DNA of 64,000 nucleotides from Dorea longicatena (lineage in GTDB: Bacteria; Bacillota; Clostridia; Lachnospirales; Lachnospiraceae). Below, in pieces: positions 1 through 9,655 of this stretch. The position numbers were made by a program, and so were the translations under genes. A model generated the notes under the pieces. It was not told the origin of the DNA and did not search any database. It saw nothing but the letters and a program-made list of their open reading frames with translations. Every line of letters begins with the position of its first letter. Position 1 is the stretch's first letter. The stretch lies in NCBI RefSeq assembly GCF_025150085.1, contig NZ_CP102280.1, positions 2,491,001 through 2,555,000 on the forward strand, written 5' to 3'.

Positions 1-1544
1 TCTACAATTCCCTGTGCCTTCAGATTCTCTGCCGTCAATTTCATCACTTCTGCTGCTTCTTTGGCCTTGGAGCTGTCTTTCCAGAGGATACTTGCGAATC
101 CTTCCGGTGAGAGGATGGAATAGATGGAATTTTCCAACATCCATACTTCATCTGAAGTGGCCATCGCAAGTGCTCCGCCACTTCCGCCTTCTCCAATGAT
201 GATTGAAACAACCGGAACCCTTAATCCGGACATCTCATAGATATTTCTGGCAATGGCTTCTCCCTGTCCGCGTTCTTCTGCTTCGAGTCCACAGAATGCT
301 CCCGGTGTATCAACCAGACAGATGACCGGACGAGAGAATTTCTCTGCCTGTTTCATAAGTCTTAAGGCTTTTCTGTATCCCTCCGGCTGTGGCATACCAA
401 AGTTTCTTTCGATATTTTCCTTCGTATTTCTTCCCTTTGCCTGTGCAATCACTGTTACCGGCGTGCCATGGAATCTTGCAACGCCACCGATGATAGCTTT
501 GTCATCTGCGAAATACCGGTCTCCGTGGAATTCTACAAAATCTGTAAAGAGTGCGTCAATGTAATCACTGCCTACTGGCCGGTCTTTGCGTCTGGAAAGT
601 TCTACTCTCTGCCATGCGGTCATATTCATCTTGCTGCCTGATGTCAGTTCCACATCACATTTTTTTCTATTAAATCCTGTTCCTTCTCCTACCTCATGAA
701 GTGCCAGAATCTTAGAAAGTGTCTCTTTCATCTGAGGGCGCTCCACAATGGCATCCAGAAATCCATGTTCCAGTAAAAACTCTGCTCTCTGGAAACCATC
801 CGGAAGCTTCTGTCCGATGGTCTGCTCGATCACTCTTGGGCCTGCGAACCCGATCAGAGCTTTTGGCTCTGCCAGGATCACATCACCGAGCATCGCAAAG
901 CTTGCGGTTACTCCGCCAGTCGTGGGATCGGTCAGTACGCTGATGTAAAGAAGTCCGGCATCACTGTGGCGCTTCAGTGCTGCGGATGTCTTTGCCATCT
1001 GCATCAGAGAGACGATTCCCTCCTGCATACGGGCCCCTCCGGAGCAGGCAAATAAGATGACCGGAAGTCTTTCTTTCGTTGCCCGTTCTACCGCCCTTGC
1101 TATCTTCTCTCCAACTGCCTCTCCCATGCTGGCCATCAGGAATCTTCCATCACAGACTCCGATAACCGCCTCGCGGCCGTCAATCTTTGCTTTTCCTGTT
1201 ACAACTGCTTCTGAAAGCCCTGTCTTTTCCTGTAATTTCTTCAGTTTTTCTTCGTATCCTTTGTATTCCAGAGGATTTCCTCCCTGAAGATCCGAATCCC
1301 ATTCTTCAAAAGAACCTTCATCTGTGATCATCTCGATTCTGCGTCTTGCATGCACGCGGAAATATCCTCCGCACTTTGGACAGATATAATGATCTTTCTT
1401 TACATCCTCCGCAATGATCGCTCCCCCACATTTATTACATTTGCGAAGTAATCCTTCCGGAACTTCCGGTCGTCTGGTAAATGTAATATAATTCTTTCTT
1501 CCGACAGCAATTCTGGTCTTTTTAAATACGTTGTCCAGCTTCAT
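1..1544 (-). CDS. accDA: Fused acetyl-CoA carboxylase carboxyltransferase, beta-alpha (AccD-AccA), 3' end beyond window
   Basis: Transfers the carboxyl group from carboxybiotin on AccB to acetyl-CoA, giving malonyl-CoA for fatty acid synthesis. Reading the minus strand from an ATG at 1544 there is one open frame of 514 codons to the window edge with no stop. The first ~290 residues are AccD, with the zinc ribbon cysteines C36, C39, C55 and C58; the later part, from about residue 305, is AccA (motifs [10 protein letters not shown] and [10 protein letters not shown]). Most bacteria encode these as two genes, so this is a beta-alpha fusion. It starts 12 bases after the accC stop and is the last visible gene of the FASII operon. 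Frame continuity was checked across the join (ATG at 623 is in frame with 1544). Confidence 0.93.
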   Translation of the reverse strand, partial: MKLDNVFKKTRIAVGRKNYITFTRRPEVPEGLLRKCNKCGGAIIAEDVKKDHYICPKCGGYFRVHARRRIEMITDEGSFEEWDSDLQGGNPLEYKGYEEKLKKLQEKTGLSEAVVTGKAKIDGREAVIGVCDGRFLMASMGEAVGEKIARAVERATKERLPVILFACSGGARMQEGIVSLMQMAKTSAALKRHSDAGLLYISVLTDPTTGGVTASFAMLGDVILAEPKALIGFAGPRVIEQTIGQKLPDGFQRAEFLLEHGFLDAIVERPQMKETLSKILALHEVGEGTGFNRKKCDVELTSGSKMNMTAWQRVELSRRKDRPVGSDYIDALFTDFVEFHGDRYFADDKAIIGGVARFHGTPVTVIAQAKGRNTKENIERNFGMPQPEGYRKALRLMKQAEKFSRPVICLVDTPGAFCGLEAEERGQGEAIARNIYEMSGLRVPVVSIIIGEGGSGGALAMATSDEVWMLENSIYSILSPEGFASILWKDSSKAKEAAEVMKLTAENLKAQGIV

Positions 1545-1556
1545 CAGCAGTCACCT

Positions 1557-2891
1557 CTACAGCCTTTCAATAAATTCAATATCTATATTTCCCTCAATAT
1601 AATCCGGATGATTGACAATCCCATACTGATAATCAACATTCGTATCGATTCCTTCTATAATGACTTCTCCAAGTGCACTCTGCATCTTACGGATCGCTTC
1701 CTGACGATTCTTCGCCCACACGATCAGCTTGGCCACCATGGAATCATAATACGGCGGAATCGTATAGCCGCTGTATATCGCAGAATCAATACGGATACCC
1801 TTTCCTCCCGGAAGATACATATCTGTGATCGTTCCCGGGGACGGACGGAATCCTTTCTCTGGATTCTCTGCATTGATCCTGCACTCGATCGCATGACCGG
1901 TCAGTCTGATATCTTCCTGTGTATAGGATAATTTCTGTCCGGATGCAATGCGGATCTGTTCTTTCACAAGATCTACACCTGTCACCCATTCTGTGACCGG
2001 ATGTTCCACCTGGATTCTGGTATTCATTTCCATGAAATAAAAGTTCCCGGATTTTTCTAATAAGAATTCGATGGTTCCGGCATTCTCATAACCTGCCGCT
2101 TTGGCAGCTTTTACCGCAGCGTCACCCATCTTCTTTCTCAGTTCATCCGATAATGCAACAGACGGAGATTCTTCGATCAGCTTCTGATGATTGCGCTGAA
2201 TAGAACAATCTCTTTCTCCCAGATGGATCACATTGCCATATTTATCCGCCAGGATCTGGAACTCAATGTGTCTTGGATTCTCTACAAAATGTTCAATGTA
2301 CATCGTCGAATCGGCAAATGCCATCTCGGTCTCTTTCTGAGCCGTCTGGAATGCAGACTCGAACTCTTCCGGTGTCCAGGCGGTACGCATACCTTTGCCC
2401 CCACCTCCTAAAGCTGCCTTAATGATAACCGGATAGCCAATCTCTCGGGCAAGTTCTGCACCGGTCTTTGCATCGTAGACGGGTTCTTTGCTTCCCGGAA
2501 TGACCGGTACTCCCGCTGCCATCATCGTATTTCTCGCAACCTGTTTATTTCCAAGACTTGCAATGACTTTGGAATCCGGCCCGATGAATGTAATATTGCA
2601 CTGCTCGCACAGCTCTGCAAATTTACTATTCTCTGACAGGAATCCAAATCCCGGATGGATTGCATCTGCACCGCTTATGATCGTTGCACTGATGATATTT
2701 TCCATACTGAGATAGCTGTCCTTTGACGGAGCCGGCCCGATGCAGATGGCTTCGTCTGCAAGCTTGGTATGCAGTGCTTCTTTGTCTGCCTCTGAATAGA
2801 CCGCTACGGTCTCAATTCCCATCTCACGGCAGGCGCGGATGATACGCACCGCGATCTCTCCTCTGTTTGCGATCAATACTTTTTTAATCAT
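1557..2891 (-). CDS. accC: Acetyl-CoA carboxylase, biotin carboxylase subunit
   Basis: ATP-dependent carboxylation of the biotin on AccB, the first half-reaction of acetyl-CoA carboxylase. The protein has 444 residues, normal for AccC. It opens with the [14 protein letters not shown] biotin carboxylase N-terminal motif, has the glycine-rich ATP-grasp loop [12 protein letters not shown] near residue 160 and the [14 protein letters not shown] active-site motif near 290. It lies between fabZ and accDA in the same orientation with short spacers, so it is co-transcribed with the fatty acid operon. The distant propionyl/pyruvate carboxylase alternatives are unlikely because no fused BCCP or carboxyltransferase domain is present. 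Confidence 0.96.
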   Translation of the reverse strand: MIKKVLIANRGEIAVRIIRACREMGIETVAVYSEADKEALHTKLADEAICIGPAPSKDSYLSMENIISATIISGADAIHPGFGFLSENSKFAELCEQCNITFIGPDSKVIASLGNKQVARNTMMAAGVPVIPGSKEPVYDAKTGAELAREIGYPVIIKAALGGGGKGMRTAWTPEEFESAFQTAQKETEMAFADSTMYIEHFVENPRHIEFQILADKYGNVIHLGERDCSIQRNHQKLIEESPSVALSDELRKKMGDAAVKAAKAAGYENAGTIEFLLEKSGNFYFMEMNTRIQVEHPVTEWVTGVDLVKEQIRIASGQKLSYTQEDIRLTGHAIECRINAENPEKGFRPSPGTITDMYLPGGKGIRIDSAIYSGYTIPPYYDSMVAKLIVWAKNRQEAIRKMQSALGEVIIEGIDTNVDYQYGIVNHPDYIEGNIDIEFIERL

Positions 2892-2922
2892 CTTTCTTTA
2901 CACTCTCCTATGTTGCTCTTAT

Positions 2923-3351
2923 CTATCCGACCATGAATGTAAGCTCTGCACTTACGACTACTTTTCCATCCACGCTCGCAACTGCCTCGCCGACACCGAC
3001 AGGTCCTTTTCTGCGGATGATCTTCGTCTCCAGACGTACCTTGTCTCCCGGGACGATCTTTCCTTTGAATTTGCATTTATTGATACCGCCGAAATATGCA
3101 ATCTTTCCTTTATTTTCTTCCAGGCTTAAGATTGCAACCGCACCGGCCTGTGCCAGTGCTTCGACCGTCAGCACGCCCGGCATTACAGGTTCTTCCGGGA
3201 AGTGTCCCGCAAAGAATTCTTCTCTGTAAGATACGCATTTATATCCCACTGCATATTCTCCCGGCACATAATCTTCGATGTAATCCAACAGAAGAAATGG
3301 ATGACGGTGCGGAATGATTTCTTTGATCTGATTGATGTTCAAATGATTCAT
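2923..3351 (-). CDS. fabZ: 3-hydroxyacyl-ACP dehydratase FabZ
   Basis: Dehydrates 3-hydroxyacyl-ACP to trans-2-enoyl-ACP in the elongation cycle. It is a single hot-dog domain of 142 residues, the usual length. The catalytic His is H50 in AGHFP and the catalytic Glu is E64 in PGVLTVEALAQAG; the N-terminal IKEIIPHRHPFLLLD motif is typical. It sits between accB and accC, 9 bases from accB. There is no FabA, FabM or FabN gene in the operon, so unsaturated fatty acid formation is either done elsewhere or by another route. Confidence 0.96.
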   Translation of the reverse strand: MNHLNINQIKEIIPHRHPFLLLDYIEDYVPGEYAVGYKCVSYREEFFAGHFPEEPVMPGVLTVEALAQAGAVAILSLEENKGKIAYFGGINKCKFKGKIVPGDKVRLETKIIRRKGPVGVGEAVASVDGKVVVSAELTFMVG

Positions 3352-3360
3352 ATTGTCCTC

Positions 3361-3846
3361 CTACACGATGCGAAATAACGGCTGTCCGTATTCCACGCCT
3401 TCCTGATTATTTACCAGAATCTCTGCAACCGTTCCGCTGTAATCGCTTTCGATCTCATTCATCAGCTTCATGGCTTCCACGATTCCGAGTGTCTGTCCTT
3501 TTTCTACTCTGTCTCCGACTTTTACGAAGCTTTCTGCATCTTCTGCAGGTGCTGAATAAAATGTTCCTACCAGCGGAGACTCTACAATATTTCCTACGAC
3601 TGCTTCTTCCGCAGCTGCTCCCAGTGTCTGATCCCCTTCTGCATTCGTTTTTCCCATCTCAGCAGAAACCACTCCAGCAGAAGCTGTTCCGGTCATATTC
3701 ACCGGTGCAGACACATTTTCCGTCACATAGCATGTATTTTCTTTCTTGCTCAAATGCAGTTTGATACCGTCTTCCTCATATTTAAAGCCTGTCAGATCTG
3801 ACTTTGACACAGCATCTATGAGTTCGATCATTTTCTCCATTTCCAT
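3361..3846 (-). CDS. accB: Acetyl-CoA carboxylase biotin carboxyl carrier protein
   Basis: Carries the biotin that shuttles the carboxyl group between AccC and AccDA. The ATG at 3846 is chosen because an AGGAGGG ribosome binding site lies 10 bases upstream and the protein then begins MEMEKMIELIDAVS as usual; a longer frame back to 3885 would overlap fabF and lacks such a site. The 161 residues comprise an N-terminal helix, an Ala/Gly/Thr-rich linker (about 45-85) and a C-terminal biotinyl domain with the modification site K127 in EAMKLMNE. It sits between fabF and fabZ. Confidence 0.95.
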   Translation of the reverse strand: MEMEKMIELIDAVSKSDLTGFKYEEDGIKLHLSKKENTCYVTENVSAPVNMTGTASAGVVSAEMGKTNAEGDQTLGAAAEEAVVGNIVESPLVGTFYSAPAEDAESFVKVGDRVEKGQTLGIVEAMKLMNEIESDYSGTVAEILVNNQEGVEYGQPLFRIV

Positions 3847-3874
3847 ATGTCTTTGTCCCTCCTGCAATTCTCCG

Positions 3875-5113
3875 CTAGTCTTCATATCTCTTTAACAGTA
3901 ACACCGCATTATGTCCGCCAAATCCAAGTGAATTTGTCAGTACATAATTGACTTCTTTTTCTACCGGCGCACCGATCGCATAGTTCAGGTCACACTCTTC
4001 ATCCGGAGTTTCCGTTCCGACTGTCTGATGGATGAAGTTGTCCTGGATTGTCTTCACACAAGTGATAAATTCCACACCTCCAGCCGCACCGAGCAGATGG
4101 CCGATCATGGATTTTGTCGAGTTGATCACAACATCTTTTGCCGCATCGCCAAGAGCCAGTTTGATCGCACGTGTCTCGAACAGGTCATTGTGATGTGTAC
4201 TGGTTCCGTGTGCGTTGATGTAATCCACCTGGGAAGGTTCGATTCCGCCTTCTTCCATCGCAAGTTCCATTGCTTTGGCTGCACCGCTTCCGTCTTCTGC
4301 CGGAGAAGTAATGTGATATGCATCTCCCGTAGAACCGTATCCGACAAGTTCAGCATAGATGACTGCACCACGTTGTTTTGCATGTTCCAGTTCTTCCAGA
4401 ACAACTACACCTGCACCTTCTCCGAGAACGAATCCATCCCTGTCTTTATCAAATGGTCTGGATGCCTTCATCGGATCTGTAGAAGTCGAAAGTGCTGTCA
4501 GACTTGTGAATCCTGCGACTCCGGTCTCACAGATACATCCTTCTGCTCCACCCGCCAGCATCACTTCTGCGTCACCATACTGGATCGCACGGAATGCATC
4601 ACCGATGCAGTTTGTTCCACTGGCACATGCTGTAACGACATTCGTACATTTTCCCTTCAGACCGAGCTGAATGGAAATATTTCCTGCTGCCATGTTCGAG
4701 ATCATCATCGGAACCAGAAGCGGATTAACTCTTCCCGGTCCTTTAGTCCGGATTTTTTCGTATTCTTTTTCTACAGCCTGCAGGCTTCCGATACCGGAAC
4801 CCACAATTACACCGACACGGAACGGATCTTCCTTTGACATATCAAGTCCGGCATCTTCGAATGCTTCTTTTGCCGCTGCCACCGCATACTGGGAAAATGG
4901 TTCCATTCTTCTTGCTGCCTTAAAATCCATTCTGTCTTTTGCCTGAAAATCTTTTACCTCTGCTGCAATCTTTACTTTATATTCTGTGGTGTCGAATTTG
5001 GTAATCTCTCCGATTCCCACTTTTCCTTCTTTGATGCCGCTCCAGAACTCCTCTACCGTATTTCCGATCGGAGTCACTGCTCCAAGTCCTGTCACTACAA
5101 CTCTTCTCTTCAT
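3875..5113 (-). CDS. fabF: Beta-ketoacyl-ACP synthase II
   Basis: Condenses malonyl-ACP with acyl-ACP to extend the chain by two carbons. It has 412 residues, standard for FabF. The thiolase-fold active site is complete: nucleophile C163 in TACASGTNC, H302 in NAHGTSTHHND and H339 in STKSMIGHLLGA. It follows fabG after 15 bases, and its stop precedes the accB start. As the only elongating KAS seen in the operon it probably handles all elongation steps after FabH. Confidence 0.97.
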   Translation of the reverse strand: MKRRVVVTGLGAVTPIGNTVEEFWSGIKEGKVGIGEITKFDTTEYKVKIAAEVKDFQAKDRMDFKAARRMEPFSQYAVAAAKEAFEDAGLDMSKEDPFRVGVIVGSGIGSLQAVEKEYEKIRTKGPGRVNPLLVPMMISNMAAGNISIQLGLKGKCTNVVTACASGTNCIGDAFRAIQYGDAEVMLAGGAEGCICETGVAGFTSLTALSTSTDPMKASRPFDKDRDGFVLGEGAGVVVLEELEHAKQRGAVIYAELVGYGSTGDAYHITSPAEDGSGAAKAMELAMEEGGIEPSQVDYINAHGTSTHHNDLFETRAIKLALGDAAKDVVINSTKSMIGHLLGAAGGVEFITCVKTIQDNFIHQTVGTETPDEECDLNYAIGAPVEKEVNYVLTNSLGFGGHNAVLLLKRYED

Positions 5114-5128
5114 ATATCTTAATCTCCT

Positions 5129-5878
5129 TTACATCACCATACCGCCGTCTACATGCAATACCTGTCCAGTAATATATCCCGCATCCTCTGACGCAAGAAA
5201 TGCAACCGCATTCGCCACATCTTCTGCTTTTCCGAATTTTCCAAGCGGAATCTGTGCGGCAGACGCTTCTTTTATCTTTTCCGGAAGTACTTCTGTCATG
5301 TCGGTCTCGATAAATCCCGGTGCAACTGCATTGACCGTGATTCCTCTGGATGCCACTTCTCTGGCTGCTGTTTTGGTCAGTCCGATCACACCTGCTTTGG
5401 ACGCCGCATAATTTGCCTGTCCTGCATTACCGCTGACACCTACAACAGATGCCATATTTATGATGCGTCCGCTTCTCTGGCGGATCATCTGGCGGAGCGC
5501 AGCTCTTATTGTATGAAATGTTCCCTTCAAGTTTGTGTCCAATACCTTATCAAAATCTTCTTCTGACATCTTCATAAGGAGTCCATCCTTTGTGATTCCT
5601 GCATTATTAACCAGAATATCAATTCTTCCCTGCTCCTTGATCACCGTCTCGATGAATTCTTTACAGGCATCAAAATCGGCCACATTACATTGTATGATCA
5701 CCGCTTTACCGCCTGCAGACTCAACTTCATTCTTTACTTCTTCGGCTCTTTCTCTGGAACCGTTATAGTTGATCACAACTGTTGCTCCTTTTGATGCAAG
5801 CTTTACAGCGATTGCTTTTCCGATTCCTCTGGACGCTCCGGTTACAACTGCAACTTTTCCTTCCATTGTCTGACTCAT
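5129..5878 (-). CDS. fabG: 3-oxoacyl-ACP reductase
   Basis: NADPH-dependent reduction of 3-ketoacyl-ACP. It is a classical short-chain dehydrogenase of 249 residues with the TGASRGIG cofactor loop near the N terminus, NNAG at about 91-94, and the catalytic S144, Y157 and K161 (YAASK). A second possible start at residue 5 ([10 protein letters not shown]) cannot be excluded. It lies two bases from the fabD stop, implying tight coupling in the operon. Confidence 0.96.
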   Translation of the reverse strand: MSQTMEGKVAVVTGASRGIGKAIAVKLASKGATVVINYNGSRERAEEVKNEVESAGGKAVIIQCNVADFDACKEFIETVIKEQGRIDILVNNAGITKDGLLMKMSEEDFDKVLDTNLKGTFHTIRAALRQMIRQRSGRIINMASVVGVSGNAGQANYAASKAGVIGLTKTAAREVASRGITVNAVAPGFIETDMTEVLPEKIKEASAAQIPLGKFGKAEDVANAVAFLASEDAGYITGQVLHVDGGMVM

Positions 5879-5880
5879 CT

Positions 5881-6828
5881 TTAAGCTTCCTCCATCATCT
5901 TTCCACTATCTGCAAGTTCGGTGCAGACTTTATCCACATCCTCCCACTGGGAAATGTGGAATACTTTCACACTTCGGTCGATTTTTCTTAAAAATCCTTC
6001 CAGTGTCTTGCCCGGTCCGATCTCAACAAATGTATCAACACCGTCTGCGATCATGCGTTCCATGCTCTGCATCCAGCGCACCGGTGAACTGATCTGTGTC
6101 GTAAGAAGTCCCGGAGTTTCTCTGATGTCTGTTACCTTCTCTGCTGTTACATTCGTTACATACGGAATTCTTAATTCGTGAAATCTGGTATGTTCCAGTT
6201 CTTCCGCCAGTTTCTCTCCTGCCGGAACCAGCATCTGAGAATGGAACGGTCCGCTGACATTTAACATAATGGTGCGTCTCGCCCCTGCTTCTTTTAACTT
6301 TGCAGCCGCTTCTTCTACAGCGTCTGTCTTACCGGTGATGACGATTTGTCCCGGACAGTTATAGTTCGCGACCGACACATCAGCAATCGGTTCGATCACT
6401 TTTTCGATTTCCTCTGCCGCCATAGAAATGACCGCACACATGGCTCCTTCTCCTGCCGGAACCGTGTTCTGCATCAGGATTCCTCTTTTTCTTACCAGGC
6501 GGATCGCATCCATATCGTTCATTCCTCCGGCAGCTGCGATCGCCGGGTATTCTCCCAGGCTTAATCCTGCTGTGATATCTGCTTTCAGTCCTTTACTTTC
6601 CGCAACTCTTGTCATTGCCAGACAGGTCGTGACCATTGCTGCCTGTGTATATTCCGTCAAATCCAGCCTGTCATTTTCTTCAAAGCAAAGTTCCTTCATA
6701 TCCAGATCAAGTTCCTCACCTGCCTGGTCAAATATGTATCTTGCAATCTCACTGTTTTCATAAAAGTCGGCTCCCATGCCAGCTTTCTGAGCACCCTGTC
6801 CCGGATAAATAAATGCAATCTTACTCAT
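5881..6828 (-). CDS. fabD: Malonyl-CoA:ACP transacylase
   Basis: Loads malonate onto acyl carrier protein. The 315-residue protein has the acyltransferase nucleophile S90 in GLSLGEYPA, the catalytic His H196 in GPFHSQML and the early GQGAQ oxyanion motif. The start overlaps the fabK stop by 8 bases, which indicates translational coupling. Confidence 0.96.
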   Translation of the reverse strand: MSKIAFIYPGQGAQKAGMGADFYENSEIARYIFDQAGEELDLDMKELCFEENDRLDLTEYTQAAMVTTCLAMTRVAESKGLKADITAGLSLGEYPAIAAAGGMNDMDAIRLVRKRGILMQNTVPAGEGAMCAVISMAAEEIEKVIEPIADVSVANYNCPGQIVITGKTDAVEEAAAKLKEAGARRTIMLNVSGPFHSQMLVPAGEKLAEELEHTRFHELRIPYVTNVTAEKVTDIRETPGLLTTQISSPVRWMQSMERMIADGVDTFVEIGPGKTLEGFLRKIDRSVKVFHISQWEDVDKVCTELADSGKMMEEA

Positions 6829-7759
6829 AGAATCCCTGTCCTCCGATTAATGCATCTGTCTCTGTTACCAGTTTCTGGATCAGATCTTTACATGACATTC
6901 TTTCTTTTACCATGCCGGCAATCTGTCCTGCCATTACGCTTCCGTTCTTTACATCACCCTCTACGACTGCTTTTCTGAGGCCGCCAAGTGTGAGCTTTTC
7001 CAGTTCTTCGAATTCTGCTCCGGCATTTTCCAGTTCCAGATATTTTCTCGTCATATCATTGCGAAGGGCTCTGACCGGATGTCCTGTGGTTCTTCCTGTT
7101 ACTCTGGAATCAATATCCTTCGCTTTGATGATTCTTTCTTTGTAATTCTCATGTACCTGGGATTCATCTGTTACAACAAAATGTGTTCCCATCTGGACGC
7201 CTTTTGCTCCCAGCATGAATGCCGCAGCAATTCCTCTTCCATCGGCAATTCCTCCGGCTGCAATAACCGGAATACTGACTGCATCTACAATCTGTGGAAC
7301 AAGTACCATCGTTGTACTCTCGCCGATATGTCCGCCGGCTTCACAACCTTCTGCTACCAGTGCATCCGCACCACAGCGTTCCATTCTTTTTGCCAGGGCC
7401 ACAGAAGCAACGACCGGAATAACCTTTACGCCGGCTTCCTTCCACATCTTCATGTATTTCTCCGGATTACCCGCACCGGTGGTAACAACCTTTACGCCTT
7501 CTTCGACAATCACCTTTGCAACTTCATCTGCATAAGGACTCATCAGCATGATGTTGACACCGAATGGTTTGTCTGTCAGTTCTTTTGCCTTGCGTACCTG
7601 ATCTCTTACCCAGTCTGCCGGAGCACTTGCTGCACCGATGAGTCCCAGTCCGCCGGCTTCGGATACACCTGCTGCCAGATGGTATTCTGCCACCCAGGCC
7701 ATACCGCCCTGAATGATCGGGTATTCAATTCCTAATAATCTGGTTACTTCTGTCTGCAT
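6821..7759 (-). CDS. fabK: Enoyl-ACP reductase II (FMN-dependent FabK)
   Basis: Reduces trans-2-enoyl-ACP with NAD(P)H and FMN, the final step of each elongation round. The 312-residue TIM-barrel protein belongs to the nitronate monooxygenase/FabK family, with the IIQGGMAWV start, the H144-bearing GCEAGGHIG motif and AAGGIADGRGIAAA in the flavin-phosphate site. Its place in the FASII operon and the absence of FabI argue for enoyl reductase rather than nitronate monooxygenase. FabK-type organisms are intrinsically triclosan tolerant at this step (family knowledge). Confidence 0.93.
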   Translation of the reverse strand: MQTEVTRLLGIEYPIIQGGMAWVAEYHLAAGVSEAGGLGLIGAASAPADWVRDQVRKAKELTDKPFGVNIMLMSPYADEVAKVIVEEGVKVVTTGAGNPEKYMKMWKEAGVKVIPVVASVALAKRMERCGADALVAEGCEAGGHIGESTTMVLVPQIVDAVSIPVIAAGGIADGRGIAAAFMLGAKGVQMGTHFVVTDESQVHENYKERIIKAKDIDSRVTGRTTGHPVRALRNDMTRKYLELENAGAEFEELEKLTLGGLRKAVVEGDVKNGSVMAGQIAGMVKERMSCKDLIQKLVTETDALIGGQGFYE

Positions 7760-7792
7760 AATCTCTATACTCCCTGTCTTTTTATAATTTTC

Positions 7793-8020
7793 TTACTCTT
7801 TATGAGCGTTCACATACTCTACAACATCACCGACTGTTACGATCTTTTCCAGATCTTCCGACGGAATCTCGATTCCATATTCATCTTCCAGTGCCATTGT
7901 CAGTTCAAAAAGATCTAAGGAATCTGCTCCGAGGTCATCTTTGAATGATGCGTTTTCTGTGATTTTGCTTTCCTCTACTCCTAAGTTATCTGCTACCATT
8001 TTTTTAATCTGTTCTAACAT
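7793..8020 (-). CDS. acpP: Acyl carrier protein
   Basis: Small acidic protein of 75 residues that carries growing acyl chains on a 4'-phosphopantetheine arm. The attachment site is S34 in GADSLDL, and the four-helix pattern and length are canonical. It is the second gene of the operon, between fabH and fabK. Confidence 0.97.
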   Translation of the reverse strand: MLEQIKKMVADNLGVEESKITENASFKDDLGADSLDLFELTMALEDEYGIEIPSEDLEKIVTVGDVVEYVNAHKE

Positions 8021-8119
8021 ATCTTTGTTCTCCTTTTATTTCTGTTTTTGTCTCTCTTTTTTAGCTTTGGTTCCTTTTTAATTCTTTTGCACTTATAAGG
8101 GTTGCTTATCTGAGGCTTC

Positions 8120-9097
8120 TTACCACTCCAGAATGCTGGCCCCCCAGGTGAGTCCTGCACCAAATCCTGCCAGGATAATCTTCTGTCCTCTGTTCAGTTT
8201 CCCGGCTCGGTTCAGTTCATCGAGAAGAATTGGAATACTTGCGGAAGATGTATTTCCGTATTCTTCCAGATTCATCGGAAATTTTTCTATCGGTTCACCC
8301 AGCCGCTTTGCGATTGCTTCTACAATTCTTCTGTTCGCCTGATGCAAGATGTAAAAACTGATTTCTTCCTGTGCCGTGTCATTCTTTTCCAATACTTCTT
8401 TTATTGCCTGCGGCACGCTCTTTACAGCAAACATAAATACTTCTCTTCCATCCATCTGCATCAGATATTCTTTTTCTTCCGGCTTTGGCATATCTTCCGG
8501 TGATAATTCACTTCTGTCATATCTGCTTTTACAGCGAAGTGCTTCTCCTCTAAAACCATCGGAGTGTGTTACCGGAAGATAATATTCCGTATCTTCGCGT
8601 TTCAGCACTGCCGCTCCTGCGCCATCCCCGAACAGGATACACGTCCCGCGGTCCTTCCAGTTCGTCAGATTCGATAAACTCTCGCTGCCAATGATCAGTG
8701 CAGTCTGATACACGCCCGCATTCAGATAAGCCGCTGCCGTATTATAAGCAACCACAAATCCAGTGCATGCCGCACTCAGATCAAAACATGTCGCATGCTT
8801 TGCCCCAAGGTCTTTCTGCACTTCACAGGCTGTACAGGGAAGTATTACATTTGAAGAAATCGTAGACACGATGATCAGATCCACATCTTCTGCAGCAATT
8901 CCCGCATTTTCAAGTGCCTGCCTTCCGGCTTCGGCTGCCATGGATACCGTCGTCTCTTCTCTGATAATATGACGTCTCACGACTCCGGTTCTCTCCCGGA
9001 TCCACTCATCACTGGTATCAACCAGTTTCGCAATGTCATTGTTGTCCATTGCAAATGATGGTACGCAAGATCCTGTCCCACATATTCTTCCAGTCAT
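8120..9097 (-). CDS. fabH: Beta-ketoacyl-ACP synthase III
   Basis: Starts fatty acid synthesis by condensing an acyl-CoA primer with malonyl-ACP. The 325-residue protein carries the full triad: C111 in SAACTGFV, H252 in ILHQANRRI and N282 in YGNTSSASIP. It is the first gene of the operon, with an AGAGGT ribosome binding site. The regulator usually placed beside fabH in this operon type (fabT/marR) is not adjacent here, although FabT-like sites are present upstream. Confidence 0.96.
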   Translation of the reverse strand: MTGRICGTGSCVPSFAMDNNDIAKLVDTSDEWIRERTGVVRRHIIREETTVSMAAEAGRQALENAGIAAEDVDLIIVSTISSNVILPCTACEVQKDLGAKHATCFDLSAACTGFVVAYNTAAAYLNAGVYQTALIIGSESLSNLTNWKDRGTCILFGDGAGAAVLKREDTEYYLPVTHSDGFRGEALRCKSRYDRSELSPEDMPKPEEKEYLMQMDGREVFMFAVKSVPQAIKEVLEKNDTAQEEISFYILHQANRRIVEAIAKRLGEPIEKFPMNLEEYGNTSSASIPILLDELNRAGKLNRGQKIILAGFGAGLTWGASILEW

Positions 9098-9131
9098 TAT
9101 AAATACCTCTGATTTATTTTGATTCTAAATT

Positions 9132-9193
9132 ATTTTGACTTTCAAAGTATATATCAAGAAATTTTGTTTGTCAAGTATTTTGAATATCAAAAT
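9132..9193 (-). promoter_or_regulatory. FASII operon promoter overlapped by FabT-like palindromes
   Basis: On the minus strand a consensus sigma-A promoter is visible: TTGACA at 9174-9169, a 17-base spacer, and TATACT at 9151-9146. Three 17-base palindromes with 7-base arms and 3-base spacers surround it: 9177-9193 (ATTTTGA/TCAAAAT, perfect), 9132-9148 (ATTTTGA/TCAAAGT, one mismatch, overlapping the -10) and a weaker 9161-9177 overlapping the -35. They resemble the FabT operator (ANTTTGATTATCAAATT) known from streptococci. Repression by a MarR/FabT-type regulator encoded elsewhere is inferred. Confidence 0.82.
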
Positions 9194-9261
9194 ATATTTT
9201 TATTTTTCCGGGCGTCTGGTGTTTACCTGAAATTCATATAATTATGATAATATATTTTAAC

Positions 9262-9615
9262 TTATAGCAGTTTCTCTTCCCATTCTTTTTCTTTGAAGCC
9301 GGTCAGAACGAAATTATCTCCGATTACTAATGGGCGTTTTACGAGCATTCCGTCGGTTGCCAGGAGTTTTAACTGGTCGTCTTCGGTCATTTCTTTTAAT
9401 TTGTCTTTCAGGTTCATCTGTTTGTATATCATACCACTGGTATTGAAGAACTTTTTGAGTGGAAGTCCGCTCATTGTGTACCATTCTTTTAATTCTTCGT
9501 AAGTTGGATTTTCTTCTTTAATTGCTCGTTCTTCAAATTCTACGTTGTGTACTTCCAGCCACTTTAATGCTTTCATACAGGTGCTGCATTTTCTGTATGC
9601 AAATACTTTCATCAT
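9262..9615 (-). CDS. ArsC/Spx-family thioredoxin-fold protein
   Basis: A 117-residue protein of the ArsC/Spx/YffB superfamily. It keeps the CxxC pair C10-C13 (KCSTC) near the N terminus, the conserved R-x-x-x-EENPTYEEL stretch and the LLATDGMLVKRPLVI segment seen in family members. The CxxC is shared by Spx and by YusI-like proteins, so an arsenate reductase role is not assured; no arsenic genes are nearby. It stands alone between the FASII operon and a nuclease gene. Confidence 0.85.
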   Translation of the reverse strand: MMKVFAYRKCSTCMKALKWLEVHNVEFEERAIKEENPTYEELKEWYTMSGLPLKKFFNTSGMIYKQMNLKDKLKEMTEDDQLKLLATDGMLVKRPLVIGDNFVLTGFKEKEWEEKLL

Positions 9616-9655
9616 AGATTCTCCTTTTCCATCTTTCTAATTTTTTACAATATCA

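Noticed and set aside
4028..4837. 269-codon plus-strand frame opposite fabF
   Set aside because: Cys/His-rich shadow of a highly conserved gene on the other strand, without a start signal.
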